NCBI GenBank assembly: GCA_900752305.1 | Contig: CAADUV010000320.1 | Coordinates: forward strand, 1 to 5,621 | Length of the DNA stretch: 5,621 bases | Source: an uncultured Oscillospiraceae bacterium | GTDB taxonomy: Bacteria; Bacillota; Clostridia; Oscillospirales; Oscillospiraceae | Direction: 5' to 3' | Shown: piece by piece, positions 1-5,530 of the stretch | Position numbering within the stretch: the stretch's first letter is position 1 | How the letters are laid out: every line of letters starts with the position of its first letter | The notes under the pieces: model-generated | Database searches by the model: none | What the model was told of the DNA's origin: nothing | Seen by the model: the letters and a program-made list of their open reading frames with translations, nothing else | Position numbers and translations under genes: made by a program

Positions 1-546
1 CCGGTTGAGGAGCCCCCCCCCGCCTCGGCCGCAGAACCGGAACCGGCAGAAGCCCCTGCGGAAACCCCGGTCATGGAAGCAGAGCCAGAGCGGAAGGAAA
101 AGATTGAGACCTTCCTGACCGGCCTGTTGGAACGGCTGGAAGTCCCGGCAGAGATCAAGCTGCAGGTCAACGAGGCTGGCATCTACCAGGTGGAACTGGT
201 GGGCAAGAACCTGGGCGCCCTCATCGGCCGCCGAGGCGAAACCCTGGACGCTATCCAGCAGCTGACCAACTATGCGGTCAACCGGGGTCAGTCCAAGCGC
301 ATCCGCATCCACATTGATGCGGAGAACTACCGGGCCAAGCGGGAGGAATCCCTCCAGCGCCTGGCGCGGAAGACCGCTGGCAAAGCCCTCAAGTACCGCC
401 GGAACATGATGCTGGAACCCATGAACGCCTATGAGCGCCATGTGATCCATGCAGCGCTCCAGAGCTATAACCCTGCCATCTCCACCTACTCCACCGGCAC
501 CGAACCCAACCGCCGGATCGTGGTGGTATTTGACAAGAACACGTAA
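1..546 (+). CDS. khpB (jag): RNA-binding protein Jag/KhpB (KH and R3H domains), 5' end outside the window
   Basis: The frame is open from base 1, so the ATG at 73 is internal and the gene starts upstream; 181 C-terminal residues are visible. Residues 1-33 of the visible part are a Pro/Glu/Ala-rich linker, as usually lies between the Jag_N domain and the RNA-binding half. A KH domain follows, with its GxxG loop read as GRRG at 226-237 within LIGRRGETLDAIQ. A C-terminal R3H domain follows, with the signature R-x3-H (RHVIH) at 436-450. Members of this family are cytoplasmic RNA binders linked to cell elongation and division, and usually sit beside yidC in an rnpA-yidC-jag block; the N-terminal domain and that neighbourhood lie outside the window. 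The stop at 544-546 is followed at once by a terminator, so jag ends its own transcript. Identification is firm; the exact RNA targets are not deducible here. Confidence 0.95.
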   Translation, partial: PVEEPPPASAAEPEPAEAPAETPVMEAEPERKEKIETFLTGLLERLEVPAEIKLQVNEAGIYQVELVGKNLGALIGRRGETLDAIQQLTNYAVNRGQSKRIRIHIDAENYRAKREESLQRLARKTAGKALKYRRNMMLEPMNAYERHVIHAALQSYNPAISTYSTGTEPNRRIVVVFDKNT

Positions 547-562
547 TCGCGCAAAGGAATCC

Positions 563-602
563 AAAAGACCCGCCAGCGGCTCCGGCCGTGCGGGTCTTTT
601 TT
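563..602 (+). terminator. Rho-independent terminator after jag
   Basis: An 11-bp arm AAAAGACCCGC (563-573) pairs with GCGGGTCTTTT (590-600), and an inner CGGC-TCCG-GCCG hairpin (577-588) caps it. The run of T continues to 602. It begins 17 nt after the jag stop codon and ends only 18 nt before the Shine-Dalgarno of the next gene. Confidence 0.93.
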
Positions 603-633
603 CCAATCTACGACCCCGTTAGGAGGAATCCCT

Positions 634-1944
634 ATGTCTACCCCCCTCTACGACGCCCTGACCCATTTTGCCGCCCAAAATCCCCTGCGGATGGCTATGC
701 CTGGCCACAAAGGAAAGCCCATCCCCGGCCTGCCAGCAGAATACGCCCGTCTGGACTTCACCGAGCTGCCCCCCACCGGCAACCTGTACGGGGAGGACAT
801 GGACTGCATCGCCCAGGCAGAACAGGCGTGGGCAGAGGCGTGGGGAGCGGACAGCTGCCTGTTCCTCACCGGCGGTTCCACCCAGGGCGTTCACACCATG
901 CTCCTGCTCAGCGACAGCGACACTGTCTTGACTGACCGGGTTAGCCATCGCAGCATCCATACCGGCCTGGCACTGTTGGGCAAAACCCCCGTCTGGCTCA
1001 CCCGTCCTTGGCTGTCCGACGTAGGCACCGCTGGCCCCTTAGAGCCGGAAGCCGTGGAAGCAGCCCTAAAATCCCACCCGGAGTGCAAGACAGTCTGCGT
1101 CACCTCCCCCACCTATTACGGCGTCCTCTCCGACATCTCTGCCTTGGCTGAGGTCTGCCACCGACACGGGGCGAAATTGCTGGTGGACGGCGCCCACGGT
1201 GCGCATCTGTTCCTGTTGGGGGAAAACCCCTATCGGGGCGCAGACCTGGTCACCGTCAGCGCCCATAAGACCCTCCCGGCACCCGGCCAGTCCGCCCTGC
1301 TCTTCGGCACCGGCATCACCCTAGACCAGCTCCGTCAGGCCAGCCTCATCTTTGCCACCTCTTCCCCATCCTATCCTATGATGGCGGCTCTGGACGCCCT
1401 TCGCCCCTGGCTCATGACCGAGGGAAAACAGTGTTATCAAAAAACCGCACAGCAGGTTGCACAGCTGCGGAAAAAGTACCTTGCTTTGACGGATGCGGAC
1501 GCGAAATTAGACCCGACCCGCTTGACAATATGCACAGAAAACGGCTATCAGGTGGAAAAGTTCCTGCAAGAACATAACATCTGGCCGGAGATGGCGGACA
1601 GCGAACACGTGGTTTTCATCTTGACCTGCGCCGACGGCGTGGAAGAAGTGGAACGGCTGGAACAAGCCTTGGACGCCCTGGGACTGCACGGAAAAACACG
1701 TCCCCATTCCACCGTCTCCGCCCCGCCCCTGCCCCAGTCTGTCCGCACGCCAAGAGAGGCACTTTTCGCCCCAAAAGAGGCGGTAGACATGACCCAAGCC
1801 GTCGGTCGCATCGCAGCAGAACAGATCGCCCCCTATCCCCCTGGCGTCCCCATCGCAGCGCCTGGAGAGCGGATAGACGAAAAAATACTAGCTTATTTGG
1901 AACAGTTGGGCTATAATAAAATGAAAACAACTGTGCTCCGGTAG
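634..1944 (+). CDS. PLP-dependent Orn/Lys/Arg decarboxylase family protein (YaaO-like)
   Basis: The 436-residue protein belongs to the fold-type I Orn/Lys/Arg decarboxylase family, which removes the carboxyl group of basic amino acids to give polyamines or cadaverine. Visible marks: MPGHKG near residue 23; the GNLYGEDMDCI segment and the cofactor-binding TGGSTQG loop; D185 and H188 in LVDGAHGAHL, where the Asp should contact the PLP ring nitrogen; and the Schiff-base lysine K212 in SAHKTLPAPGQ. The C-terminal domain carries YPPGVPIAAPGE, typical of the family. It lacks the N-terminal wing domain of the large enterobacterial inducible enzymes and is slightly shorter than Bacillus YaaO. AGGAGG at 621-626, 7 nt before the ATG, fixes the start. 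It leads the holB-ricT run, as YaaO does in Bacillus. The substrate (arginine, lysine or ornithine) cannot be read from sequence; a role in polyamine supply is an inference. Confidence 0.9.
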   Translation: MSTPLYDALTHFAAQNPLRMAMPGHKGKPIPGLPAEYARLDFTELPPTGNLYGEDMDCIAQAEQAWAEAWGADSCLFLTGGSTQGVHTMLLLSDSDTVLTDRVSHRSIHTGLALLGKTPVWLTRPWLSDVGTAGPLEPEAVEAALKSHPECKTVCVTSPTYYGVLSDISALAEVCHRHGAKLLVDGAHGAHLFLLGENPYRGADLVTVSAHKTLPAPGQSALLFGTGITLDQLRQASLIFATSSPSYPMMAALDALRPWLMTEGKQCYQKTAQQVAQLRKKYLALTDADAKLDPTRLTICTENGYQVEKFLQEHNIWPEMADSEHVVFILTCADGVEEVERLEQALDALGLHGKTRPHSTVSAPPLPQSVRTPREALFAPKEAVDMTQAVGRIAAEQIAPYPPGVPIAAPGERIDEKILAYLEQLGYNKMKTTVLR

Positions 1945-1981
1945 GAATATCCCTGCCGCCAGCCATGAGGAGGGAAACGGC

Positions 1982-2836
1982 ATGAATGTGAAAGAATTGC
2001 AGGGCAATGCGCCTCTGAAAGAGCAGCTTTCCGCCATGGCGGAACCTCCCCATCAGTGCATCCTCTCCGGTCCAGAGGGGTCGGGACGGCACACCCTGGC
2101 ACAGATTTTGGCCCAAGCGTTGGTCTGCCAGGAGCCCCAGGCGGTGCGCCGTCCCTGTGGTCAGTGTACCAGCTGCCAAAAGGTTGCCCAGGGGATTCAC
2201 CCGGACGTCATCCCCATCCAGCGGTTCTTGCCGCCGGAGAGCAAGGAGATCAAAGTGGACGCCGCCCGTCAGCTCCGGCAGGACGCCTATGTGCGACCCA
2301 ACGAGGGGCGATGCAAGGTGTATCTCTTGGACTTGCCCTTAAACGCCAATGCCCAGAACGCCCTGTTGAAGCTGCTGGAGGATGGCCCGGCCTATACGGC
2401 CTTTTTGATTCTGACCGACCAGCCAGCGTCCCTGTTGGAGACCGTCCGTTCCCGCTGCGTCCATTTTCGCCTGACCCCACCTCATGAGGAAGCGCAGGCA
2501 GAGACCAGCCTGGGAGAAGCCTGGTTGAACGCCCTCTGTGCCAACAGTGAGCTGGCGCTGGTGGAATGCGTGGCGAAATTTGTGGCGGACAAGGTGACCC
2601 GTGACCAGCTGGAGGAGAGCTATCAGGTGCTGTCTCAGCGTCTGGTGGAGGAGTTGATTCACCCTAATCCCAAGCTGACCATCCCCAGAGCCAAGCTGGT
2701 GGCGCTGACCAAGCTGGCGGAGGAGGCACGGAACCAGTGCGCCTTCAACCCGTCTGTGGGGCACAGTGCCGGTTGGTTCGCCGCCCGAAGCTGGCAGATC
2801 TTAATGGGCAGCGGAGCGCAGAACCATCACCCATAA
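1982..2836 (+). CDS. holB: DNA polymerase III delta prime subunit (clamp loader)
   Basis: Delta prime is the stator of the clamp-loader complex that opens and places the beta sliding clamp on DNA. In the 284-residue protein, residues 27-38 form a P-loop remnant GPEGSGRHT in which Arg36 stands where Lys is required for ATP binding. A zinc module uses C49, C59, C62 and C65, followed by the GIHPDV segment. The Walker B region reads VYLLDLPLNAN with no DEAE-type acidic pair, then NALLKLLEDG. The clamp-loader SRC motif is S157-R158-C159. The altered nucleotide-binding motifs fit delta prime, which does not hydrolyse ATP, and argue against DnaX. It is shorter than the roughly 330 residues of E. coli or Bacillus proteins, the deficit lying in the C-terminal collar domain. 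GAGGAGGG at 1967-1974 supports the start. It is 37 nt after the decarboxylase and 14 nt before ricT, the holB-yaaT order seen in Bacillus. Confidence 0.92.
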   Translation: MNVKELQGNAPLKEQLSAMAEPPHQCILSGPEGSGRHTLAQILAQALVCQEPQAVRRPCGQCTSCQKVAQGIHPDVIPIQRFLPPESKEIKVDAARQLRQDAYVRPNEGRCKVYLLDLPLNANAQNALLKLLEDGPAYTAFLILTDQPASLLETVRSRCVHFRLTPPHEEAQAETSLGEAWLNALCANSELALVECVAKFVADKVTRDQLEESYQVLSQRLVEELIHPNPKLTIPRAKLVALTKLAEEARNQCAFNPSVGHSAGWFAARSWQILMGSGAQNHHP

Positions 2837-2838
2837 TC

Positions 2839-2844
2839 AGGAGG
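2839..2844 (+). promoter_or_regulatory. Ribosome binding site that fixes the ricT start
   Basis: AGGAGG lies 6 nt before the ATG at 2851 and just after the holB stop (2834-2836). The same frame is open further upstream to an ATG at 2737, but those 38 codons lie inside holB, have no such site, and encode nothing like the family's N-terminus. The start at 2851 is therefore preferred. Confidence 0.9.
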
Positions 2845-2850
2845 TATGTG

Positions 2851-4134
2851 ATGACCGAAATTATCGGCGTCCGTTTCAAAGACGGAGGCAAATTATATTA
2901 CTTTAACCCAAACGGCGTCCAGGTGCAAGCCGGGCAGCACGTGATCATAGAGACATCCAAGGGCATCGAGTTTGGTGAGTGCGCCCTGGCCAACACCATG
3001 ATCGACGAGATGGAGCTGATCGCCGCCCTGCGTCCCATGCTCCGCGTGGCCACGGAGGAGGACTATGCCCAGGTGAAGGCCAACCAAGAGAAGGAGAAAA
3101 AAGCCTTCCAGATCTGTCAGGACAAGATCGCCGAGCACAAGCTGGAGATGAAGCTGGTGGAAGTGAAGTACAGCTTCGATGGCAGCAAGATCTTGTTCTT
3201 CTTCACTGCCGACGGCCGAGTGGATTTCCGCCACCTGGTCAAAGACCTGGCGTCCATCTTCTGCACCCGCATTGAGCTGCGGCAGATCGGTGTCCGAGAC
3301 GAGGCGAAGATCATGGGCGGCTTGGGCATCTGCGGGCGTCCCTTCTGCTGTTCGCAGTTTTTGAGCGACTTCCAGCCAGTGTCCATCAAGATGGCCAAAA
3401 CCCAGAACATCTCCCTCAACCCCACCAAAATCTCCGGCGTCTGCGGCCGCCTCATGTGCTGCCTGAAATACGAGCAGGACGCCTATGAGGATCTGCTCAA
3501 GGACACGCCTAAGCTGGAATCTCTGGTCAACACTCCGGACGGCGTGGGCGTGGTCAACCAGATCCAGCTGCTGCGAGAGCAGGTGAAGGTGGTGCTGGAC
3601 AGCGATCCGGATACCCCCAAGGTGTACCGGAAAGAGGACATTGAGATTATCCGCAACGGCAAGGGCAAGCGTCCGCCGGGATATGAGTTCCCCGTTCCCG
3701 CACCGGAGAAAAAGGAGCCGTCCCTTGGCTTGCTCCGGGCACAGGAGCAGGCGGCATCTACTGTCAAACCGGAGGTGGAGGAACGTCCCAAGGAAAAGAA
3801 GCCGGAAGGCTCCAATTCCACCTCCCACCGCAGTCGCAGAAACCGCGGCGGCGCCAACAGGAACAAGGAACGTCCGGCAGCAGCCCACCCGGAACAGGGT
3901 GCCGCAGGAAAGGCTAAGTCCGGCGAAAAGAAGCCCAACAGCCACTCCCGCCGCCGGCACAGCAGCAACACAGGCAGCGCCGGTCAGCAGGCCAAGTCGG
4001 AGGGTCAGAAGCAGAATCCCACCGGCAGCAGCACCGGACAGAGTGGGAACAAATCCCGCTCCCATCGCCGTCGTCACCATCGTCCCAAGGGACAAAGCAG
4101 CGGCCAGACTGGTGCGCCCAAGACGGAGAAATAA
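2851..4134 (+). CDS. ricT: RicT/YaaT, PSP1-domain protein with a long basic tail
   Basis: RicT is the PSP1-domain member of the RicA-RicF-RicT (Y) complex, which in Bacillus carries [4Fe-4S] clusters and assists RNase Y in mRNA maturation. The 427-residue protein starts MTEIIGVRF, typical of the family. Residues 1-270 form the conserved core. Two matching cysteine signatures, CGRPFCC (C161, C166, C167) and CGRLMCC (C198, C203, C204), are the expected cluster-ligand region. Residues 271-427 are low complexity, rich in Lys, Arg, Ser, Gly, Gln and His and probably disordered; Bacillus YaaT is about 275 residues and has no such tail. Three arginine-rich patches occur in the tail: SHRSRRNR (325-332), SHSRRRHSS (364-372) and SHRRRHHRPK (404-413). 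The gene lies 14 nt after holB. RNA or RNase Y contact by the tail is an inference. Whether RicA, RicF and RNase Y exist in this genome cannot be seen here. Confidence 0.92.
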   Translation: MTEIIGVRFKDGGKLYYFNPNGVQVQAGQHVIIETSKGIEFGECALANTMIDEMELIAALRPMLRVATEEDYAQVKANQEKEKKAFQICQDKIAEHKLEMKLVEVKYSFDGSKILFFFTADGRVDFRHLVKDLASIFCTRIELRQIGVRDEAKIMGGLGICGRPFCCSQFLSDFQPVSIKMAKTQNISLNPTKISGVCGRLMCCLKYEQDAYEDLLKDTPKLESLVNTPDGVGVVNQIQLLREQVKVVLDSDPDTPKVYRKEDIEIIRNGKGKRPPGYEFPVPAPEKKEPSLGLLRAQEQAASTVKPEVEERPKEKKPEGSNSTSHRSRRNRGGANRNKERPAAAHPEQGAAGKAKSGEKKPNSHSRRRHSSNTGSAGQQAKSEGQKQNPTGSSTGQSGNKSRSHRRRHHRPKGQSSGQTGAPKTEK

Positions 4135-4166
4135 TCGGAAAACACAGAGAAAGAATGTGAGTTTGC

Positions 4167-4643
4167 ATGTCTATTGAACGAGTACGAGCCTATTTCCGGG
4201 AACGGAACATGGAGGACCGGGTGCAGGAATTTGAGGTGTCCAGCGCAACGGTGGAGTTGGCTGCCCAAGCACTTAACGTGAAGGGCCAGCGTATCGCCAA
4301 AACCCTATCCTTCCACGTAGATGACCATGTGGTGCTCATCGTTGCCGCCGGCGACGCCAAGATTGCCAACCCAAAATACAAGGCTCAGTTCCACACCAAG
4401 GCAAAAATGCTTTCCCACGAGGAGGCAGAGACCCTCATCGGCCACGCCGTCGGCGGCGTCTGCCCCTTCGCGGTGAACGAGGGCGTGGACGTGTACCTGG
4501 ACGAGAGCCTGAAACGGTTTGCGACCGTCTTCCCCGCCTGCGGCAGCTCCAACAGCGCCATCGAGCTGACCATCCCGGAGCTGGAAGCAAATTGCGACCA
4601 CTTCCAGGGCTGGGTGGATGTCTGCAAGATTCCGGAGGAATAA
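4167..4643 (+). CDS. YbaK/ProX-type aminoacyl-tRNA deacylase family protein
   Basis: This 158-residue protein consists of one YbaK/prolyl-tRNA-synthetase-associated domain. Such free-standing domains hydrolyse mischarged tRNAs, for example Cys-tRNA(Pro) in YbaK or Ala-tRNA(Pro) in ProXp-ala. Visible family features are the invariant lysine K45 in RIAKTLSF, the glycine-rich IGHAVGGVCPFAV segment at 91-103 which lines the substrate pocket, and the C-terminal GSSNSAIELTIPEL. The subfamily, and so the tRNA substrate, is not resolvable by eye. An in-frame TGA at 4158-4160 leaves ATG 4167 as the only sensible start. The Shine-Dalgarno is poor (purine-rich GAGAAAG about 13 nt upstream), unlike its neighbours. 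It begins 32 nt after ricT with no visible promoter, so it is probably the last gene of the decarboxylase-holB-ricT transcript, which ends at the palindrome just downstream. Confidence 0.9.
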   Translation: MSIERVRAYFRERNMEDRVQEFEVSSATVELAAQALNVKGQRIAKTLSFHVDDHVVLIVAAGDAKIANPKYKAQFHTKAKMLSHEEAETLIGHAVGGVCPFAVNEGVDVYLDESLKRFATVFPACGSSNSAIELTIPELEANCDHFQGWVDVCKIPEE

Positions 4644-4654
4644 GCAAAACAGCA

Positions 4655-4684
4655 AAAACCCCGAACCGATCGGTTCGGGGTTTT
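4655..4684. terminator. Bidirectional terminator, perfect 30-bp palindrome
   Basis: Two 15-nt arms form a perfect inverted repeat centred at 4669/4670, with a CCGATCGG core, a GC-rich stem and A/T ends. On the plus strand it is followed by further T (TTTTCTT, 4681-4687). On the minus strand the A run at 4654-4658 becomes five T. It lies in the 55-nt gap between two convergent genes, so it can end the ybaK-side and the GNAT-side transcripts alike. Confidence 0.95.
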
Positions 4685-4698
4685 CTTATCGAAAAAAG

Positions 4699-5184
4699 TC
4701 AATTTTTCTGAGCAAGATTCTGCAAGGTGCCTCCGGCAATACGATATACCGTCCAGTCAGACATAGGCTCCGCATCCAGGGACAGATAGAAGTCGATGCT
4801 AGGCTGGTTCCAGTCCAGGCACCACCACTCCAGCCGACCGCACTTGCGCTCCACAGCGATGGCCGCCAGCTTCTGCAAGATCTGCTTCCCGTAGCCCTTG
4901 CCGCGGTGCTCCGGCTGGACAAACAGGTCTTCCAAATAGATACCTGCCCGCCCCAAAAAGGTGGAAAAGTTGTGAAAGAACAGCGCAAATCCAACTTCTT
5001 TCCCCTTTTCCATAGCAAAGATCACTTCCGCTTTCTTCTGGTCGAAGATCCACTCTTCCAGCGTCGCTTCATCTGCAACCACTTCCTCCAGCATCTTCTC
5101 GTACTCGGCTAAGTCCTTGATAAATTGCAGGATGAGCGGGACATCCTTCCGCTCAGCGTAGCGGAAAGCAAGTTTGTTTTCCAT
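4699..5184 (-). CDS. GNAT family N-acetyltransferase, SSAT-like
   Basis: The 161-residue protein is a complete GNAT domain that should transfer acetyl from acetyl-CoA to an amine. The acetyl-CoA loop is seen as PEHRGKGYGK (91-100), following strand four (GIYLEDLFVQ). Motif B follows with CGRLEWWCLDWN (115-126) and PSIDFY. The combination of an N-terminal FIKDLAEYEK, FFHNFSTFLGRAGIYLEDLF and DWTVYRIAG resembles spermidine/spermine and thialysine N-acetyltransferases, so a polyamine, diamine or lysine analogue is a plausible acceptor. That substrate is inferred from motif resemblance only. AGAAGG (5193-5198 on the minus strand), 8 nt before the ATG, fixes the start. It lies 47 nt after the stop codon of the displaced lepA tail, so it was probably adjacent to lepA before the intervening element arrived. 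No clear promoter is seen in the gap 5185-5231. Confidence 0.92.
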   Translation of the reverse strand: MENKLAFRYAERKDVPLILQFIKDLAEYEKMLEEVVADEATLEEWIFDQKKAEVIFAMEKGKEVGFALFFHNFSTFLGRAGIYLEDLFVQPEHRGKGYGKQILQKLAAIAVERKCGRLEWWCLDWNQPSIDFYLSLDAEPMSDWTVYRIAGGTLQNLAQKN

Positions 5185-5230
5185 AATAAAAACCTTCTTT
5201 TGATTTGAGAAAATTGAGTAAAAAGACGGT

Positions 5231-5312
5231 GTTATTCATCCAGCTTGAGGACAGCCAGGAAGGCTTCAGTAGGCACCTGCACGGTACCAAGATTCCGCAT
5301 CTTCTTTTTGCC
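5231..5312 (-). pseudogene. Displaced duplicate of the lepA 3' end (copy A)
   Basis: This stretch repeats the last 26 codons, stop and one following base of lepA in the same orientation, 218 bp away from the intact copy. Read on the minus strand from 5312 it gives [18 protein letters not shown] and so on to LKLDE and a TAA at 5232-5234. Only 3 of 82 positions differ from 5449-5530 (5235, 5250 and 5283), and all three are silent third-position changes. There is no lepA body in front of it; upstream sequence is the hairpin element. It follows that this is either the original tail pushed away by an insertion, or a duplicated fragment. A weak trace of similarity continues past the stop (GTCTTTTT here, GTTCTTTTT after the intact copy). 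Confidence 0.9.
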
Positions 5313-5447
5313 AGATTCCCAAAAGTCTGACGACTTTCGGGAGCCCTTTTGATTGGACATGCTCGGCGGAAGTAAATTCCGCCTGCGTCAAGGTTTTGCT
5401 TTGCAAAACGCTTGTACGCCGGACTCCCGGCGGGAAGGCAAAAAGAA
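5302..5447. repeat. Inverted repeat bracketing the hairpin element
   Basis: TTCTTTTTGCC (5302-5312) is the exact reverse complement of GGCAAAAAGAA (5437-5447). If the extra AGA at 5313-5315 is bulged, the pairing continues with TTCCC (5316-5320) against GGGAA (5432-5436), 16 pairs in all. The left arm is part of the lepA copy A coding sequence; the right arm lies just beyond the intact lepA stop. It could act as a terminal inverted repeat of a small element or as the closing stem of a multi-hairpin RNA. Confidence 0.75.
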
Positions 5448-5448
5448 C
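5313..5448. repeat. Hairpin-rich insert between the two lepA tails (possible small non-autonomous mobile element)
   Basis: This 136-bp segment holds four consecutive hairpins: 5317-5342 (11-bp arms, one mismatch, TGAC loop), 5365-5383 (GGCGGAA/TTCCGCC, 5-nt loop), 5389-5414 (CAAG-GTTTTGC, TTT loop, GCAAAAC, one bulged G, CTTG) and 5417-5432 (CGCCGG-ACTC-CCGGCG). None is followed by a proper T run in either direction, so they do not look like ordinary terminators. No convincing gene, transposase or integrase is present. Compactness, hairpin density and flanking by direct repeats of a gene end suggest a MITE-like or structured interspersed element. That identity is an inference; a genome-wide repeat search was not possible here. 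Confidence 0.6.
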
Positions 5449-5530
5449 GTTACTCATCCAGCTTGAGCACAGCCAGGAAGGCTTCAGTAGGCACCTGCAC
5501 TGTACCAAGATTCCGCATCTTCTTTTTGCC
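5449..5530 (-). repeat. Direct repeat copy B (3' end of intact lepA)
   Basis: This is the copy fused to the lepA body. It pairs with 5231-5312 at an offset of 218 bp, 79 of 82 positions identical. The repeat boundary is sharp inside lepA: at 5531 the gene continues with TTCCTTC, while the other copy at 5313 changes to AGATTCC. Confidence 0.93.

Noticed and set aside
1616..2200. 194-codon minus-strand frame spanning the decarboxylase-holB junction
   Set aside because: It is antisense to two recognised genes, with no start signal or recognisable motif.
2737..2850. Upstream extension of ricT by 38 codons
   Set aside because: The extension lies inside holB, lacks a ribosome binding site and does not resemble the family N-terminus; AGGAGG at 2839-2844 supports the ATG at 2851.
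2893..4095. 400-codon open frame antisense to ricT, rich in hydrophobic residues
   Set aside because: It lies entirely opposite ricT, has no ribosome binding site, and its Ala/Gly/Leu/Val composition is what GC-rich coding DNA gives on the opposite strand.
4618..5112. 164-codon plus-strand frame opposite the GNAT gene
   Set aside because: It starts inside the end of the YbaK-family gene, crosses the terminator palindrome and lies antisense to a well-supported acetyltransferase.
5317..5432. Hairpins behind lepA as its transcription terminator
   Set aside because: None of the stems is followed by a T run in the direction of lepA transcription, so intrinsic termination there is unsupported.
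5313..5448. CRISPR array or tandem repeat interpretation of the hairpin segment
   Set aside because: The four hairpins differ in sequence and there is no repeated unit with regular spacers. The only direct repeat is the lepA tail, present twice.
5266..5508. 80-codon minus-strand frame running through intact lepA tail, insert and copy A
   Set aside because: It overlaps the end of lepA out of frame, reads both lepA tails in the wrong frame and has no ribosome binding site. It looks like a by-product of the duplication, though such frames may be annotated as hypothetical proteins where the insert occurs.
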